Part shown: piece after piece, positions 1 through 10,500 of the stretch | Position numbering within the stretch: position 1 is the first letter of the stretch | Layout: each line of letters opens with the position of its first letter | Source of the DNA: Bufo bufo | Taxonomy: Eukaryota > Chordata > Amphibia > Anura > Bufonidae | Reading direction: 5' to 3' | NCBI RefSeq assembly: GCF_905171765.1 | Contig: NC_053390.1 | Location: 136,168,820-136,232,819 of the forward strand | Length of the DNA stretch: 64,000 bases | Notes under the pieces: generated by a model | Seen by the model: the letters and a program-made list of their open reading frames with translations, nothing else | Told to the model about the DNA's origin: nothing | Databases searched by the model: none | Made by a program: the position numbers and the translations under genes

Positions 1-540
1 CAGTAGAATATAAATGTGCTTTGGGCTACAAAACATGCTTTGGTCCTTCTGGAACAGAGGAGGGACGTTGAACGTTGCAACCTTACATCATTGCATCTTG
101 GATGGTGTTCAGCTCGAACCTTCACCTGGCAAAAGACTCGGGTATGGCTGCATTCACATCTCCATTTCGGAGACCCTGCTGCCTGATCAGGCGCAAATGC
201 CAGCTATCGTCCGGAATACTTCCAGAGCTTTTTGCAGTCATTGGGGATCTGGTGGTGAAGAAGAGGATCCGGCAGGCTGCTCTGTGCCTGAACAGCCTGA
301 CGTATCTCGTAATGGAGATGTGAACGAAGCTTTAGTGGACTATAAGTGGATGCGTACCCCTGGGATATATTCAGACAGTCATCCCTTTAATTAACCCCTT
401 TAATGCTAAGTTATGGATTTTGTAGCTAGGTCAAGTAAATAACGAGGCTATCTTGACAGACAAAGGGCTACTGTCATGTAAGTGTAAATCGTGTTCATGT
501 TGATCCCATACTTCTAAACCAACATTTTTATTCCACATAG
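1..540 (+). other. POLR3G: Inferred last intron of POLR3G
   Basis: This stretch precedes the splice acceptor of the exon at 541. No upstream POLR3G exon could be recognised in it. A pyrimidine- and A/T-rich run ending in CACATAG at 534-540 is a plausible 3' splice site. The open frames between 14 and 394 lie over a foldback repeat and show no protein family I recognise, so I read them as non-coding. The intron assignment is inferred from the exon that follows. Confidence 0.55.
150..335. mobile_element. Foldback MITE in the intron
   Basis: TTCACATCTCCAT near 153 is mirrored by ATGGAGATGTGAA at 312-324. The inner parts of both arms also match imperfectly: CCTGATCAGG-type sequence on the left, and its complement around 285-300. 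This inverted organisation with no coding capacity is typical of a miniature inverted-repeat element. I could not define a target duplication, so the edges are approximate and the superfamily is unknown. Confidence 0.5.
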
Positions 541-624
541 GATAATGACTACATTGCTTCCTATTTTGAAGATGGAGATGACTTTGGTAACAGTGATGAC
601 AACATGGATGAAGCTACTTATTAA
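541..624 (+). CDS. POLR3G: POLR3G terminal coding exon (RNA polymerase III subunit RPC7/RPC32)
   Basis: Directly after an AG acceptor at 539-540, an open frame of 27 codons runs to a TAA at 622-624. It encodes an acidic tail: DNDYIASYFEDGDDFG, then NSDDNMDEATY. From memory of the family, the C-terminus of vertebrate POLR3G has the same EDGDDFG...SDDNMDEATY pattern. The paralogue POLR3GL ends in NGEDFG...DEAIY, so this is POLR3G. The protein is the RPC7 subunit of the RPC3-RPC6-RPC7 subcomplex, which helps RNA polymerase III initiate in the nucleus; the acidic tail is a family hallmark. Only this exon is in the window, and earlier exons should lie to the left. The exon is intact and the only host coding sequence I can support here. 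It could be a retrocopy end, but the clean acceptor argues against that. Confidence 0.87.
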   Translation, partial: DNDYIASYFEDGDDFGNSDDNMDEATY

Positions 625-755
625 TCCTACATAGAAGCACATACACTACATAAACTATATCATGAATGTGTTCAATTTTCTATTCTAATATGAAAATGTG
701 CCATAATTGTGTTCCAAAAACGACCTAATAAAATACAATGCACTGGGTGCACAAG
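625..755 (+). other. POLR3G: POLR3G 3' untranslated region
   Basis: The A/T-rich sequence after the stop codon contains AATAAA at 727-732, so transcript cleavage is expected within about 10-30 bases. The exact end is inferred and an additional distal signal cannot be excluded. Confidence 0.65.
727..732 (+). promoter_or_regulatory. POLR3G: Polyadenylation signal AATAAA
   Basis: A canonical AATAAA hexamer lies 103 bases after the POLR3G stop codon on the same strand. It would direct cleavage and polyadenylation of the mRNA about 10-30 bases downstream. Confidence 0.65.
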
Positions 756-1393
756 CCTTAGATCTACCAGGAGAATTTATCAAAGGTGATTGCCTATTTC
801 CAGATTTACCACAGAGTTGTATGTTGCCGCAGCGGACATGGTTTACCACTGCTCCATGTAAACTGTTACTTACCATTGTAGTGCTGAGAAGGGGAAACTG
901 GGCTTTTTTGTTCTATCCGTTGGGTGGGACTCCCAGAGGTTGAACCCTCACCAGTTTAACACTTATCACTTGTCCACTGGATCGGTGATAAACTATATTG
1001 GCTGGAATACCCCTAACCTTTGTATGAATGGTTTATTCGAATATATAGCAAGGTATTTTAGTTTTCTTTTTCCCTTTAATTTCTTGTAATGTAGTTGGTT
1101 AGTGGGACATGGTGATACCTGGCTTTCCTGAGGTATGAAGTAACTGTACATGCGTACTGTACACTGAAGACTTTTAAGTGGGTCTAGGAGGGGGTGCAGG
1201 AGACTAGAAAACATCTAGCTATGTAACAAAGAGCTCAGCCCCATTGAAAACATCATCAGGGTATGTTGTGTCTTGCTACAATCACCTCTCTTTGTATCAT
1301 CTGGGTGTCGGCTGGGTGCCATGTTGGGCCCTGGTTGATAGTAGGTGGCTCATTGTTCACTTTGTATATTATCCTGTGTGTATAACAAATAGA

Positions 1394-1397
<4 letters not shown>
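756..1397. other. 3' flank of POLR3G, no gene seen
   Basis: No coding family is recognisable. Around 930-1015 the sequence resembles degraded pieces of frog MITEs (a TTATCACTTGTCCACTGGAT-like stretch followed by GGAATACCCCTAA), but no element boundaries can be drawn. Confidence 0.4.

Positions 1398-1428
<31 letters not shown>
1398..1428. repeat. (TA)n microsatellite
   Basis: A run of about 15 TA dinucleotides lies just left of a MITE. A second TA array flanks the same MITE on the right at 2321-2351. Confidence 0.9.
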
Positions 1429-1433
<5 letters not shown>

Positions 1434-1437
1434 ATCT

Positions 1438-2317
1438 CGTATTTTTTGCTTTATAAGACGCACCTGATGATAAGATGCAGCTAGGTTTTTGAGGAGGAAA
1501 ATAATAAAAAATATATTTTGAATTAAAAGCTGTGCTTTTGGTGGGTTTAGAACGAATGGTGGTCTGTGGATGACACTATTATGGGGGATCTGTGGATGAC
1601 GTACTGTTATGGGGGCATCTGTGGATGATGCACTGTTATGGGGGCATCTGTGGATGACACAGAGGGTATATAGCATCTTATGCTGGTCCCCTTGTGTCTT
1701 CTCATGTCCCTGTGTAAATAGTGACCCCCATTACATCGGATCCTGCTCACAGCAGTCTTCCCATGTAAAGATTAGTCATGTAATCCTCAACAAGTGGCTT
1801 CGCTTTGTTAAACTACCTTAATCGTCTGTAGTAGTACTCCCTATCAAGCAGGCAGCCCGGCAGTGTAACATCACTCAGTCAGTCACGCTCCTGCTCCGCC
1901 AGCTTCATTAATGAAGTGGGAGAAGCATGAATGACTGAGTGATCTTACGCTGCCTGCCTGCTAGCTTTATAGTGAGTACTACTACAGACGATTAAGGTAG
2001 TTTAACAAAGCGGAGCCACTTGAGGATTACATGACTAATCTTTACATGTGAAGACTGCTGTGAGCGGGGCACGGTGTAATGGATTACAGTGACTGCACCG
2101 GGCCCCGCCGCGAGTGAAACAGCAGCTGCCGGCCTCTGGCCCCTCCATCCACCTCACGTGATAGAGCTCTGATACATCGCAGGCCGCACTGTGCAGCATA
2201 GCGGCCAGCGATGTATCAGTGTCTGCAATGTAAAAAATGCAACCTTCTCTTTAGAAGACGCACTGCCATTTTGCCCCCACTTTTGGGGGGGGGTGCGTCT
2301 TATAAAGCGAAAAATAC

Positions 2318-2318
<1 letters not shown>
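1438..2318. mobile_element. Long-palindrome MITE between two TA arrays
   Basis: The ends are inverted repeats: CGTATTTTTTGCTTTATAAG at 1438 and CTTATAAAGCGAAAAATACG at 2299-2318. Inside, 1745-2065 form a large imperfect palindrome centred on CTTCATTAATGAAG at 1903-1916, with arms of about 150 bases. No transposase frame is present, so the element is non-autonomous. The superfamily is uncertain; insertion into a TA array means that any TA target duplication is hidden. Confidence 0.75.

Positions 2319-2320
<2 letters not shown>

Positions 2321-2351
<31 letters not shown>
2321..2351. repeat. (TA)n microsatellite
   Basis: Uninterrupted TA array directly between a MITE and a Tc1-derived element. 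Confidence 0.9.
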
Positions 2352-2355
<4 letters not shown>

Positions 2356-2359
2356 CACA

Positions 2360-3296
2360 CAGTACAGACCAAAAGTTTGGACACACCTTCTCATTCATAG
2401 TTTTCTTTATTTTCATGACTATGAAGGCATCAAAACTATGAATTAACACATGTGGAATTATATACATAACAAACAAGTGTGAAACAACTGAAAATATGTC
2501 CTATTCTAGGTTCTTCAAAGTAGCCACCTTTTGCTTTGATTACTGCTTTGCACACTCTTGGCATTCTCTTGATGAGCATCAAGAGGTAGTCCCCTGAAAT
2601 GGTTTTCCAACAGTCTTGAAGGAGTTCCCAGAGATGCTTAGCACTTGTTGGCCCTTTTGCCTTCACTCTGCGGTCCAGCTCACCCCAAACCATCTCGATT
2701 GGGTTCAGGTCCGGTGACTGTGGAGGCCAGGTCATCTGGCGCAGCACCCCATCACTCTCCTTCATGGTCAAATAGCCCTTACTTTCAAAGTTTTCCCAAT
2801 TTTTCGGCTGACTGACTGACCTTCATTTTTTAAAGTAATGATGGCCACTCGTTTTTCTTTACTTAGCTGCTTTTTTCTTGCCATAATACAAATTCTAACA
2901 GTCTATTCAGTAGGACTATCAGCTGTGTATCCACCTGACTTCTCCTCAACGCAACTGATGGTCCCAACCCCATTTATAAGGCAAGAAATCCCACTTATTA
3001 AACCTGAGAGGGCACACCTGTGAAGTGAAAACCATTTCAGGGGACTACCTCTTGAAGCTCATCAAGAGAATGCCAAGAGTGTGCAAAGCAGTAATCAAAG
3101 CAAAAAGTGGCTACTTTGAAGAACCTAGAATATGACATATTTTCAGTTGTTTCACACTTGTTTGTTATGTATATAATTCCACATGTGTTAATTCATAGTT
3201 TTGATGCCTTCAGTGTGAATCTACAATTTTCATAGTCATGAAAATAAAGAAAACTCTTTGAATGAGAAGGTGTGTCCAAACTTTTGGTCTGTACTG
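2360..3296. mobile_element. Rearranged foldback Tc1-type element
   Basis: The terminal repeats are CAGTACAGACCAAAAGTTTG at 2360 and the complement ending in GTACTG at 3296, with T/A-rich flanks as expected for a Tc1/mariner TA target. Both halves carry the same transposon 3' end in opposite orientation. The block encoding the transposase tail at about 2500-2600 reappears inverted at about 3040-3140. The element is therefore a fold-back of two 3' ends around a short remnant of the original interior, and it cannot encode a full transposase. Confidence 0.8.
2436..2771 (-). pseudogene. Tc1 transposase, C-terminal fragment
   Basis: This minus-strand frame ends like Tc1 transposases: WPPQSPDLNPIEMVWGELDR, with the last catalytic Glu in DLNPIE, followed by the family tail with MPRVCKAVIKAKGGYFEEP. 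The DNA-binding domain and the first two catalytic Asp residues are missing, because only about 110 of the usual 340 residues remain. A Tc1 transposase would cut and paste DNA at TA sites. This copy is dead and survives as part of the foldback element. Confidence 0.85.
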
Positions 3297-3299
3297 TGT

Positions 3300-3325
3300 A
3301 TGTATATGTGTGTGTGTGTGTATGT

Positions 3326-3393
<68 letters not shown>
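3300..3393. repeat. (TG)n(TA)n compound microsatellite
   Basis: Short TG repeats pass into about 55 bases of TA repeats immediately right of the Tc1 terminal repeat. Confidence 0.9.
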
Positions 3394-3397
<4 letters not shown>

Positions 3398-3416
3398 AGT
3401 AAACTTTAAAGTCCTG

Positions 3417-3747
3417 TTAAAAGGGTTTTACGCCTGGGACCCCTGCTGATCGCAGTAGCGCCACGACCTTCTCTCAGCTTTCCGTAGGCCATGTGATGGC
3501 ACGTTCATTGGTCACATGACCTAGGCACAGCTCTGCACCATTGAAGTGAAATCGCAGCCGCCATATGACGTACAGTGCTGTACTTGGTGAGCAGAGAGAA
3601 GGCCTTGGCACTACTGTGAGTGCTGGTGCCTTCCCAAGCAGCTGATCAGCGGCGTTCCTAGGTATCTGTCCCCCATTGATCAGATACTGATGACCTATCT
3701 AGAGGATAGGTCATCAGTACAAAAAATAACCTGGAAAACCCCTTTAA
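3417..3747. mobile_element. TTAA-flanked MITE
   Basis: TTAA at 3417-3420 and 3744-3747 bracket ends that are inverted copies of each other: AAGGGGTTTTCCAGG-like on the right, AAGGGTTTTACGCCTGG on the left. The TTAA target and lack of coding sequence fit a non-autonomous piggyBac-type element. The interior holds further inverted blocks, such as GATAGGTCATCAG near 3700. Confidence 0.65.
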
Positions 3748-3748
3748 C

Positions 3749-3935
3749 GCCTCATTCATAAATCACACGTAAGTGTTTGGTCAGTGATTTCCATCAGTGA
3801 TTGTGAGCCAAAACCAGGATTGAAGCCTCCACAGACATAAGGTATAAGGGAAAGATCTGCACCTCTTCTCTGTTTAGAGTCGCACCTAGTTTTGGCTCAA
3901 AATCAGTGACTGAACACTGATGTGTGAATGAGGCA
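3749..3935. mobile_element. Foldback MITE
   Basis: GCCTCATTCA at 3750 and TGAATGAGGC at about 3926-3935 are inverted ends, and the arms continue inward (GTCAGTGAT and GAGCCAAAAC on the left, mirrored on the right). No target duplication is clear. It sits directly against the TTAA MITE to its left. Confidence 0.6.
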
Positions 3936-4064
3936 TGAGTCTGTTTTCTCGTAGATCTCATGATAATACATCTATATAGGACATATACACATGTCCATAT
4001 TTTGGTGACCTTAAATGTCTCATGATACAGAAATTAGTGCTATATTGGTAATAAAGGAGTAGAG

Positions 4065-4222
4065 CAGGGATCAGCAGCCTCTGGCACTCCAGCTATTCTG
4101 AAACTATAACTCCCAGACTGCTCCTTTCATTTCTATGGGAGTTACAAGAACAGCTGAGTAAGTGTGCATGCTGGGAGTTGTAGTTTCACAGCAGCTGGAG
4201 AGCTGAAGGTTGCAGATCCCTG
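4065..4222. mobile_element. Short hAT-type MITE with 8-bp target duplication
   Basis: The 158-base element starts CAGGGATCAGCAGCCT and ends in an inverted version, GCAGATCCCTG. It is flanked by a perfect direct repeat GAGTAGAG at 4057-4064 and 4223-4230. An 8-bp duplication with CAGGG ends is diagnostic of hAT elements. A relative lies at 29678-29831. Confidence 0.85.
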
Positions 4223-4322
4223 GAGTAGAGGGTTTGATGCTTTCCCTTCAGCTATCTAGTTATCATACAACTCATGGGATCTGATATTTTAGGAAAGCCA
4301 TGTTTCATCTCCCCATTTCTTA

Positions 4323-5264
4323 GGCCTCTTTCACACGGGCGTTGCGTGTGAGGGCTGGAAAGGATGTGGGTGCGTCGCGGGAAAATGCGTGATTTTTTTC
4401 GCGCGAGTGCAAAGCGTTTTAATGCATTTTGCACGCTTGTGAGAAAAATCGGCATGTTTGGCACCCAGACCCGAACCCAGACTTCTTCACAGAAGTTAGG
4501 GTTTGGGTTAGGTGTTTAGATTTTATTATTTTCCCTTATAACATGGTTATAAGGGAAAATAATAGCATTCTTAATACAGAATGCTAAGTAAATTGGGGAT
4601 GGAGGGGTTAAAAAAATAAATAAAATTAAACTCACCTCATCCACTTGTTCGCGCAGCCCAGCTTGTCTTCTTTCTTCTTCTTCTTTGATGACCTGGGAGG
4701 AAAAGGACCTTTTGGTGACGTCACTGCGCTCATCACATGGTCTGTCACATGGTCCATCACCATGGTGATGGATCATGTGATGAGCGCAGTGATGTCACCA
4801 AAGGTCCTTTAGCCAGGTCCTGAAGAAAGTCGAAAGAAGAGGAGATCCGCTATGCGACCAAGTGGATGGGGTGAGTTAAATTTGTTTATTATTTGTAACC
4901 CCTCAATGGACATTTTACTAAGCATTCTGTATTAAGAGTGCTATTATTTTCCCTTATGGTTATAAGGGAAAATAATAAAAATCGGGTCCCCATCCCGATC
5001 GTCTCCTAGCAACCATGCGTGAAAATCGCACTTGCTTGTGGATGCTTTCACGCAGCCCCATTCACTTCTATAAGGCTTGCGTTGCGTGAAAAACGCACAA
5101 TATAGAGCTTGCTGCGATTTCACGCCACGCACAAGTGGTGCGTGAAAATCACCGCTCATCTGCACAGCCCCATTGAAGTGAATGGGTCCGGATTCAGTGC
5201 AGGTGCAATGCGTTCACCTCACGCATTGCACCCGCGCAGAATTATCCCCCGTGTGAAACGGGCC
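4323..5264. mobile_element. Palindromic MITE with TTA target site
   Basis: Ends GGCCTCTTTCACACGGG (4323) and CCCGTGTGAAACGGGCC (to 5264) are inverted, flanked by TTA at 4320-4322 and 5265-5267. The whole 942 bases are arranged as an imperfect palindrome centred near 4760 (CACCATGGTG), including mirrored TTATAAGGGAAAATAATA blocks at about 4550 and 4960. The 3-bp TTA target suggests a PIF/Harbinger-type element. No coding sequence is retained. Confidence 0.75.
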
Positions 5265-5267
5265 TTA

Positions 5268-6579
5268 GGTTCATGGTCTTGGTAGGGCCATGGGTACAAG
5301 GGGAGCACCCAGAAATGTTTTCTAGGGGGGTCAGAGTGGAAAAAAAAAAAATACGGTGCGCGCCACACAAACATTTTTCCCTCCCTGCGACAGGCATGGG
5401 AATCACCATCCAGTTCTGTTTTATAGACTGCCCACCACGTGGCTCCGTGGCAGGAGCTGTTGCATTTTCACTTCCTCCCTCCTAGTCCTGAAGGTGCCAA
5501 AAGAGGAGTGGAGGAGGAGCTACATGATATTTAAGGTGTGTAGGTCCGGGTGGAGGAGCCCAGCTCTACACATCACATCGGAGAGGGGAGGGTCTGCCCT
5601 GGCTGCACTGCGTGCTTCACATTATACAATAGAAAACAGCAGGCTACAGCCAGGAAGCTCTTCCCCAGATCCTGCTAGCGGCCTGTGGTTCCCCCCCCAC
5701 CATCCGCCCGCAGCTTGCTACCCCCTTATCCCTCCTCAACAGGCCGAAGCCCCCTGCCCCATTTCCAGCCACCACCATGCTCATAGCTGCCCAGCTCTGA
5801 ATCCTCCTTCTGCAAATGGCAGGGGGAGCAGCCAGAGCATCTCCTCTCCTACACAGCGCCACATATCTCGTACATCTAGTAATGTCACGTTTTGATGTAG
5901 ACTTTCTCTTTCCTCATCTTCTACATTCAGACCAGACCGCCATGATGATTTTTCAGCCATCTCTCGTCTCTGCAGAGATTGACAAACAGACATTAGTTTC
6001 CCAGTTTTCCTTCATGCTCACATCTTCTAAACCCCCCCCCTGCCACCCCCAATACTGTGCCTGCTGTGTTCCCCAATACTATACTGCAGATATAGTCCCC
6101 CTAAAAATACTAGTAGCACAGAGATGGTGCCCTGTTCAATAATTATTGGTACACAGTGCTCTATATATACCTGCGTTCAGCAAATGGTATCTCGGACACA
6201 AATAGTATAAAAATAATGTACCCCAAAAATAATTGTGCGAAGCTGATACTGTGCCAGGGTGCCCACCAAAGTAATAGTAAAATCTAACCAATAGAAATAA
6301 TTATCTGCCAGAGCACACTTAGTAGTAATAATGCCCCCATAGTGCCCATATTAGTAATCATGTTCCCCATAGCCCCCCAGTGGTAGTAATGCTCACCCCT
6401 CTTAGTGCCCGCAGTTGAGCTAATGTCCCCATATTGTATGCCATTATAAAATACCCCTATATGGTGCTCCCAGTAAATGCCCCCATAGTGCGCCTCTCCC
6501 CCTTCCCCATAGTGCCTCCCATAATTTGCCAGTAAAAAATGCCCCTTAGTGCCCCCAGCAAATGCCCCTATACTGTCTG
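5268..6579. other. Unassigned sequence with degenerate C-rich repeats
   Basis: I recognise no protein here. An open frame over 5356-5895 is Pro/Ser-rich with no family motif and is treated as chance. From about 6040 to 6579 the sequence is built of diverged short units of the GCCCCCATAGTG kind with scattered AGTAAT blocks, an old minisatellite. Confidence 0.4.
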
Positions 6580-6706
6580 CTCTAGGGGTGCATCAGGGGG
6601 CTTCAAATGGGACATGGTGTAAATAAACCAGTCCATAAAAATCAGCCCTCCAAAAACCAAACAGCGCACCTTTCACTCTACGCCCCGCTGTGTGGCCGTA
6701 CAGTAG
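6580..6706 (-). mobile_element. Inverted fragment of the piggyBac element interior
   Basis: About 127 bases are, by eye, the exact reverse complement of 9577-9703 inside the piggyBac element to the right. They carry the variant bases of the first 395-bp repeat copy (GTGCGCTGTTTGG and TAGAGTGAAAGG) rather than those of the second. No terminal repeats or TTAA sites bracket it, so it is a lone internal fragment. Confidence 0.85.
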
Positions 6707-7205
6707 TAGTAGTGGAGATCACCTCTATCCTGTAAATACAGAGGTTGACGGAGCAGGTCCGTTTTTTTTTCTTCTTGTCCATGAGCTCTAGTGAATCCAG
6801 CAGAATTGTAGACATCACATTTCCACTTCTACATTTGACATTAAAATTGTCTGTGAAATTTACACAAATATTCAGTTTTGTGCACCAGAGGCTTCTATCT
6901 GCCGTCTGCAAATAGTATAATGTCCCTCCCTTTGGTCTTTTTCTTATTTTATAACTAATCGCAGTGGATTTAATTATGGGGTTTGTGATGCACATCAACA
7001 GAAAACGACTCTTTAATTTTAGAGTGAGAACAAAATCCCTGGAAATTCTCCCACATTAGCTACAGTCACTTACCAAAGAATAGCTAAATATATTCAACAT
7101 GTCATTGTCACACCCCAAAATTGTCTCTGGAACAGTCACAAGTAATTGTAGTAGTATATATGTATCTAGATCTTCAGTTTTCTGGAGGAAATTATACCAG
7201 TAAGA
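6707..7205. other. Unassigned sequence
   Basis: This stretch is A/T-rich with no recognisable gene, element ends or tandem repeats. The minus-strand frame over 6678-6998 has no family resemblance. Confidence 0.4.
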
Positions 7206-8829
7206 TTAAAGAAGGGGTATTCCGGTAAAGTAACTTAATTTTTGAAAAACTGCGTCAAGGCTATAAGCTGTCACCCAACCAGAACCCCTACCTAAACATA
7301 TAACCAGAGCTTCAATTTACCTTGTAATCCATTTGTCTAGCCCCGATGTGAGCCTGCAACACACTGAGAGTATCATGGCATCTGATCTTCCCTCACAAAA
7401 CTACAATCCCCACAATCCCTAGCTTTCCTGCTGTACAGCGCGGGACACAGGCCGGAAGAGGCCTGCATCGCTGACATGGAGGTAAGTATAAGTGTTTTTT
7501 TTTTTTTTGTGTGTGTGTGTTTTTTGTGTACAATACTGGCGGCTACTGATATGAGGGGGGGGCTCTGGCTACTGGCACATGATGGGGGGCCTCTGGCTAC
7601 TGGCACATTATAGGGGGGACTCTGGCTACTGGCACATTATAGGGGGGGCTCTGGCTACTAGCACATTATAGGGGGACTCTGGCTACTGGCACATTATAGG
7701 GGGACTCTGGCTACTGGCACATTATAGGGGGGGCTCTGGCTACTGGCACATTATAGGGGGACTCTGGCTACTGGCACATGATGGGGGGGCTCTGGCTACT
7801 GGCACATTATTGGGGGACATCTATGGGGGCACTTCTTACTGGCACATTATTGGTGGGCACTATAGGGGCATCTACTGAGGCCACAAAGAAGGGGTATTTT
7901 ATATGGGGGCTCTGTACAGTAGCATTTTATACTGTGACACATTATGGTGAGTACTATGGGGTCCTTTACGGAGGCACTAAGAAGGGGTATTTATACTTAC
8001 AAATTATGGGGAACACTGAGGGCATCTACTGGGGTGCTATATATGGGGCATTTTATACTGGTACATTATGGGGGCACTAGGAGGGAGGGGGGAGAGGAGC
8101 ACTATGGGGGCATTTACTGGGGGCACTATATAGGGGTATTTTATACTGGCACATTATGGGGGCACTATTTGGAACATTAGCTCAACTGGGGGCATTGCAA
8201 GGGGGTATTTTTTGCACTGTCACATTATAAGGAGAATTATTTCTACTGGGGGAGCATTATGGTGGGCTTTATTACTCCCCTATGGTATGAGCCCCTTAGT
8301 AGCAGCACCAGCCTCTCCCTGCTCTGCTATCCCTCTGCCCCTTCTCCAAATCCTTATTATGAAATCTTTCTCATTAGGATAAAACACAACATCCGCTCCG
8401 CCGAGCCCCCCGGCCAAAGTGGTGAAGTGGCGTCCGAGATCCCCAAGGGCCAAGCCAAGTAATTGTAAGTTTTCATGTGAAATATGTTTGTTATACACAT
8501 ATAGCATACCCTGTGCCACACAATATACAGTTTCTTCTGTATGAACGTCCACAAATTAAATCTCCAGAGTCAATACGGGACATTAAAGTCAGCAAGTGTC
8601 ATGGGGGGGGGGGCCTTATTCTTTTTCGCCCCAGTGCCCCATTTCACCTAGAACCGGCCCTGGATGCATGGTAATTTATGAGGAAACAAAGTGGGTGGCA
8701 GAGGAAGAAAACTACTTTTATAACTAATAAACGGTAAATATGTGAAATGTACATTATATTAGGTCATTATTGATGATGAATTAGTCTAAAACATAAGTTA
8801 TATTTATGGTAACCGGAATACCCCTTTAA
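7206..8829. mobile_element. TTAA-flanked non-autonomous element
   Basis: TTAA at 7206-7209 and 8826-8829 flank inverted ends: GGGGTATTCCGGTAA on the left and TTTATGGTAACCGGAATACCCC on the right, read as complements over about 15 bases. The TTAA target fits the piggyBac superfamily. There is no transposase, and the interior is largely a minisatellite (7555-8260). The right TTAA is also the left TTAA of the next element. Confidence 0.7.
7555..8260 (+). repeat. Minisatellite, CTCTGGCTACTGGCACAT units
   Basis: From 7555 to about 7850, units of about 30 bases with CTCTGGCTACTGGCACATTA and a G run repeat head to tail. Further right they grade into diverged units with TATACTGGCACATTATGGGG up to about 8260. 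Open frames through it are simple repeat translations (YWGTLLTGTL-like) and are not genes. Confidence 0.85.
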
Positions 8830-9326
8830 CCCCTTAAGGACACAGCCTTTTTACACCTTAGGACCAGGCCATTTTTTGCAAATCTGACCAGAGTCCCTTT
8901 AAGTGCTGATAACTTTAAAACGCTTTGACTTATCCAGGCCGTTCTGAGATTGTTTTTTCGTCACATATTGTACTTCATGACACTGGTAAAATGAAGTCAA
9001 AAAATTATTTTTTTTTGCACCAATAAATACCTAATTTAACAAAAATTTGGAAAAATGTAGCAAATTTCAAAGTTTCAGTTTCTCTACTTCTGTAATACAT
9101 AGTAATACCCCCTAAAATTGTGATGACTTTACATTCCCCATATGTCTACTTCATGTTTGAATTATTTTGGGAATGATATTTTATTTTTTGGGGATGTTAT
9201 AAGGCTTAGAAGTTTAGAAGCAAATCTTGAAATTTTTCAGAAATTTACAAAAACTAAATTTTTAGGGACCAGTTCAGGTCTGAAGTCACTTTGCGAGGCT
9301 TACATAATAGAAACCACCCAAAAATG

Positions 9327-10500
9327 ACCCCATCTAAGAAACTACACCCCTCAAGGTATTCAAAACTGATTTTACATACGTCGTTAACCCTTTAGGTGTT
9401 GCACAAGAGTTATTGGCAAATGGGGATGAAATTTGTGAATTTCATTTTTTTGTCTAATTTTCCATTTTAACCCATTTTTTCCACTAACAAAGCAAGGGTT
9501 AACAGCCAAACAAGACTGTATCTTTATTGCCCTGACTCTGCCGTTTACAGAAACACCCAATATGTGGCCGTAAACTACTGTACGGCCACACAGCGGGGCG
9601 TAGAGTGAAAGGTGCGCTGTTTGGTTTTTGGAGGGCTGATTTTTATGGACTGGTTTATTTACACCATGTCCCATTTGAAGCCCCCTGATGCACCCCTAGA
9701 GTAGAAACTCCCTAAAAGTGACCCCATCTAAGAAACTACACCCCTCAAGGTATTCAAAACTGATTTTACATACGTCGTTAACCCTTTAGGTGTTGCACAA
9801 GAGTTATTGGCAAATGGGGATGAAATTTGAGAATTTCATTTTTTTGTCTAATTTTCCATTTTAACCCATTTTTTCCACTAACAAAGCAAGGGTTTAAACG
9901 CCAAACAAGACTGTATCTTTATTGCCCTGACTCTGCCGTTTACAGAAACACCCAATATGTGGCCGTAAACTACTGTACGGCCACACAGCGGGGCGTAGAG
10001 GGAAAGGTGCGCCGTTTGGTTTTTGGAGGGCTGATTTTTATGGACTGGTTTATTTACACCATGTCCCATTTGAAGCCCCCTGATGCACCCCTAGAGTAGA
10101 AACTCCCTAAAAGTGACCCCATCTAAGAAACTACACCCCTCAAGGTATTCAAAACTGATTTTACATACGTCGTTAACCCTTTAGGTGTTGCACAAGAGTT
10201 ATTGGCAAATGGGGATGAAATTTGAAAATTTCATTTTTTTGCCTTATTTTCCATTTTAACCCATTTTTTCCACTAACAAAGCAAGGGTTAACAGCCAAAC
10301 AAGACTGTATCTTTATTGCTCTGACTCTGCCGTTTACAGAAACACCCAATATGTGGCCGTAAACTAATGTAGAGTGAAAGGTGCGCCGTTTGGTTTTTGG
10401 AGGGCTGATTTTTATGGACCGGTTTATTTACACCATGTCCTGTTTCAACCCCTCTGATGCACCCCTGGAGTAGAAACTCCCTAAAAGTGACCCCATTTTG
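9327..10500 (+). repeat. Three tandem 395-bp repeats in the piggyBac element
   Basis: The phrase ACCCCATCTAAGAAACTACA recurs at about 9328, 9721 and 10117, a period of 393-396 bases. The three copies are nearly identical. A partial inverted copy follows at about 10640-10970 (CTTGAGGGGTGTAGTTTCTT). No open frame is conserved, so this is structural, non-coding DNA. Confidence 0.88.

Noticed and set aside
14..394. Open frames of 82-126 codons at the left edge as host exons
   Set aside because: They run across an inverted-repeat element, have no recognisable domain, and are not needed for POLR3G.
5356..5895. 179-codon Pro/Ser-rich open frame
   Set aside because: Low-complexity composition, overlapping frames on both strands, no family motif and no splice or promoter context.
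7778..8180. Open frames with repeating Tyr/Trp/Gly/Thr pattern
   Set aside because: They are translations of the CTGGCACATTA minisatellite.
8380..8465. Possible host exon after CTCATTAG with CCGCTCCGCCGAGCCCCC
   Set aside because: No frame gives a recognisable protein, and the stretch lies inside a TTAA-bounded element.
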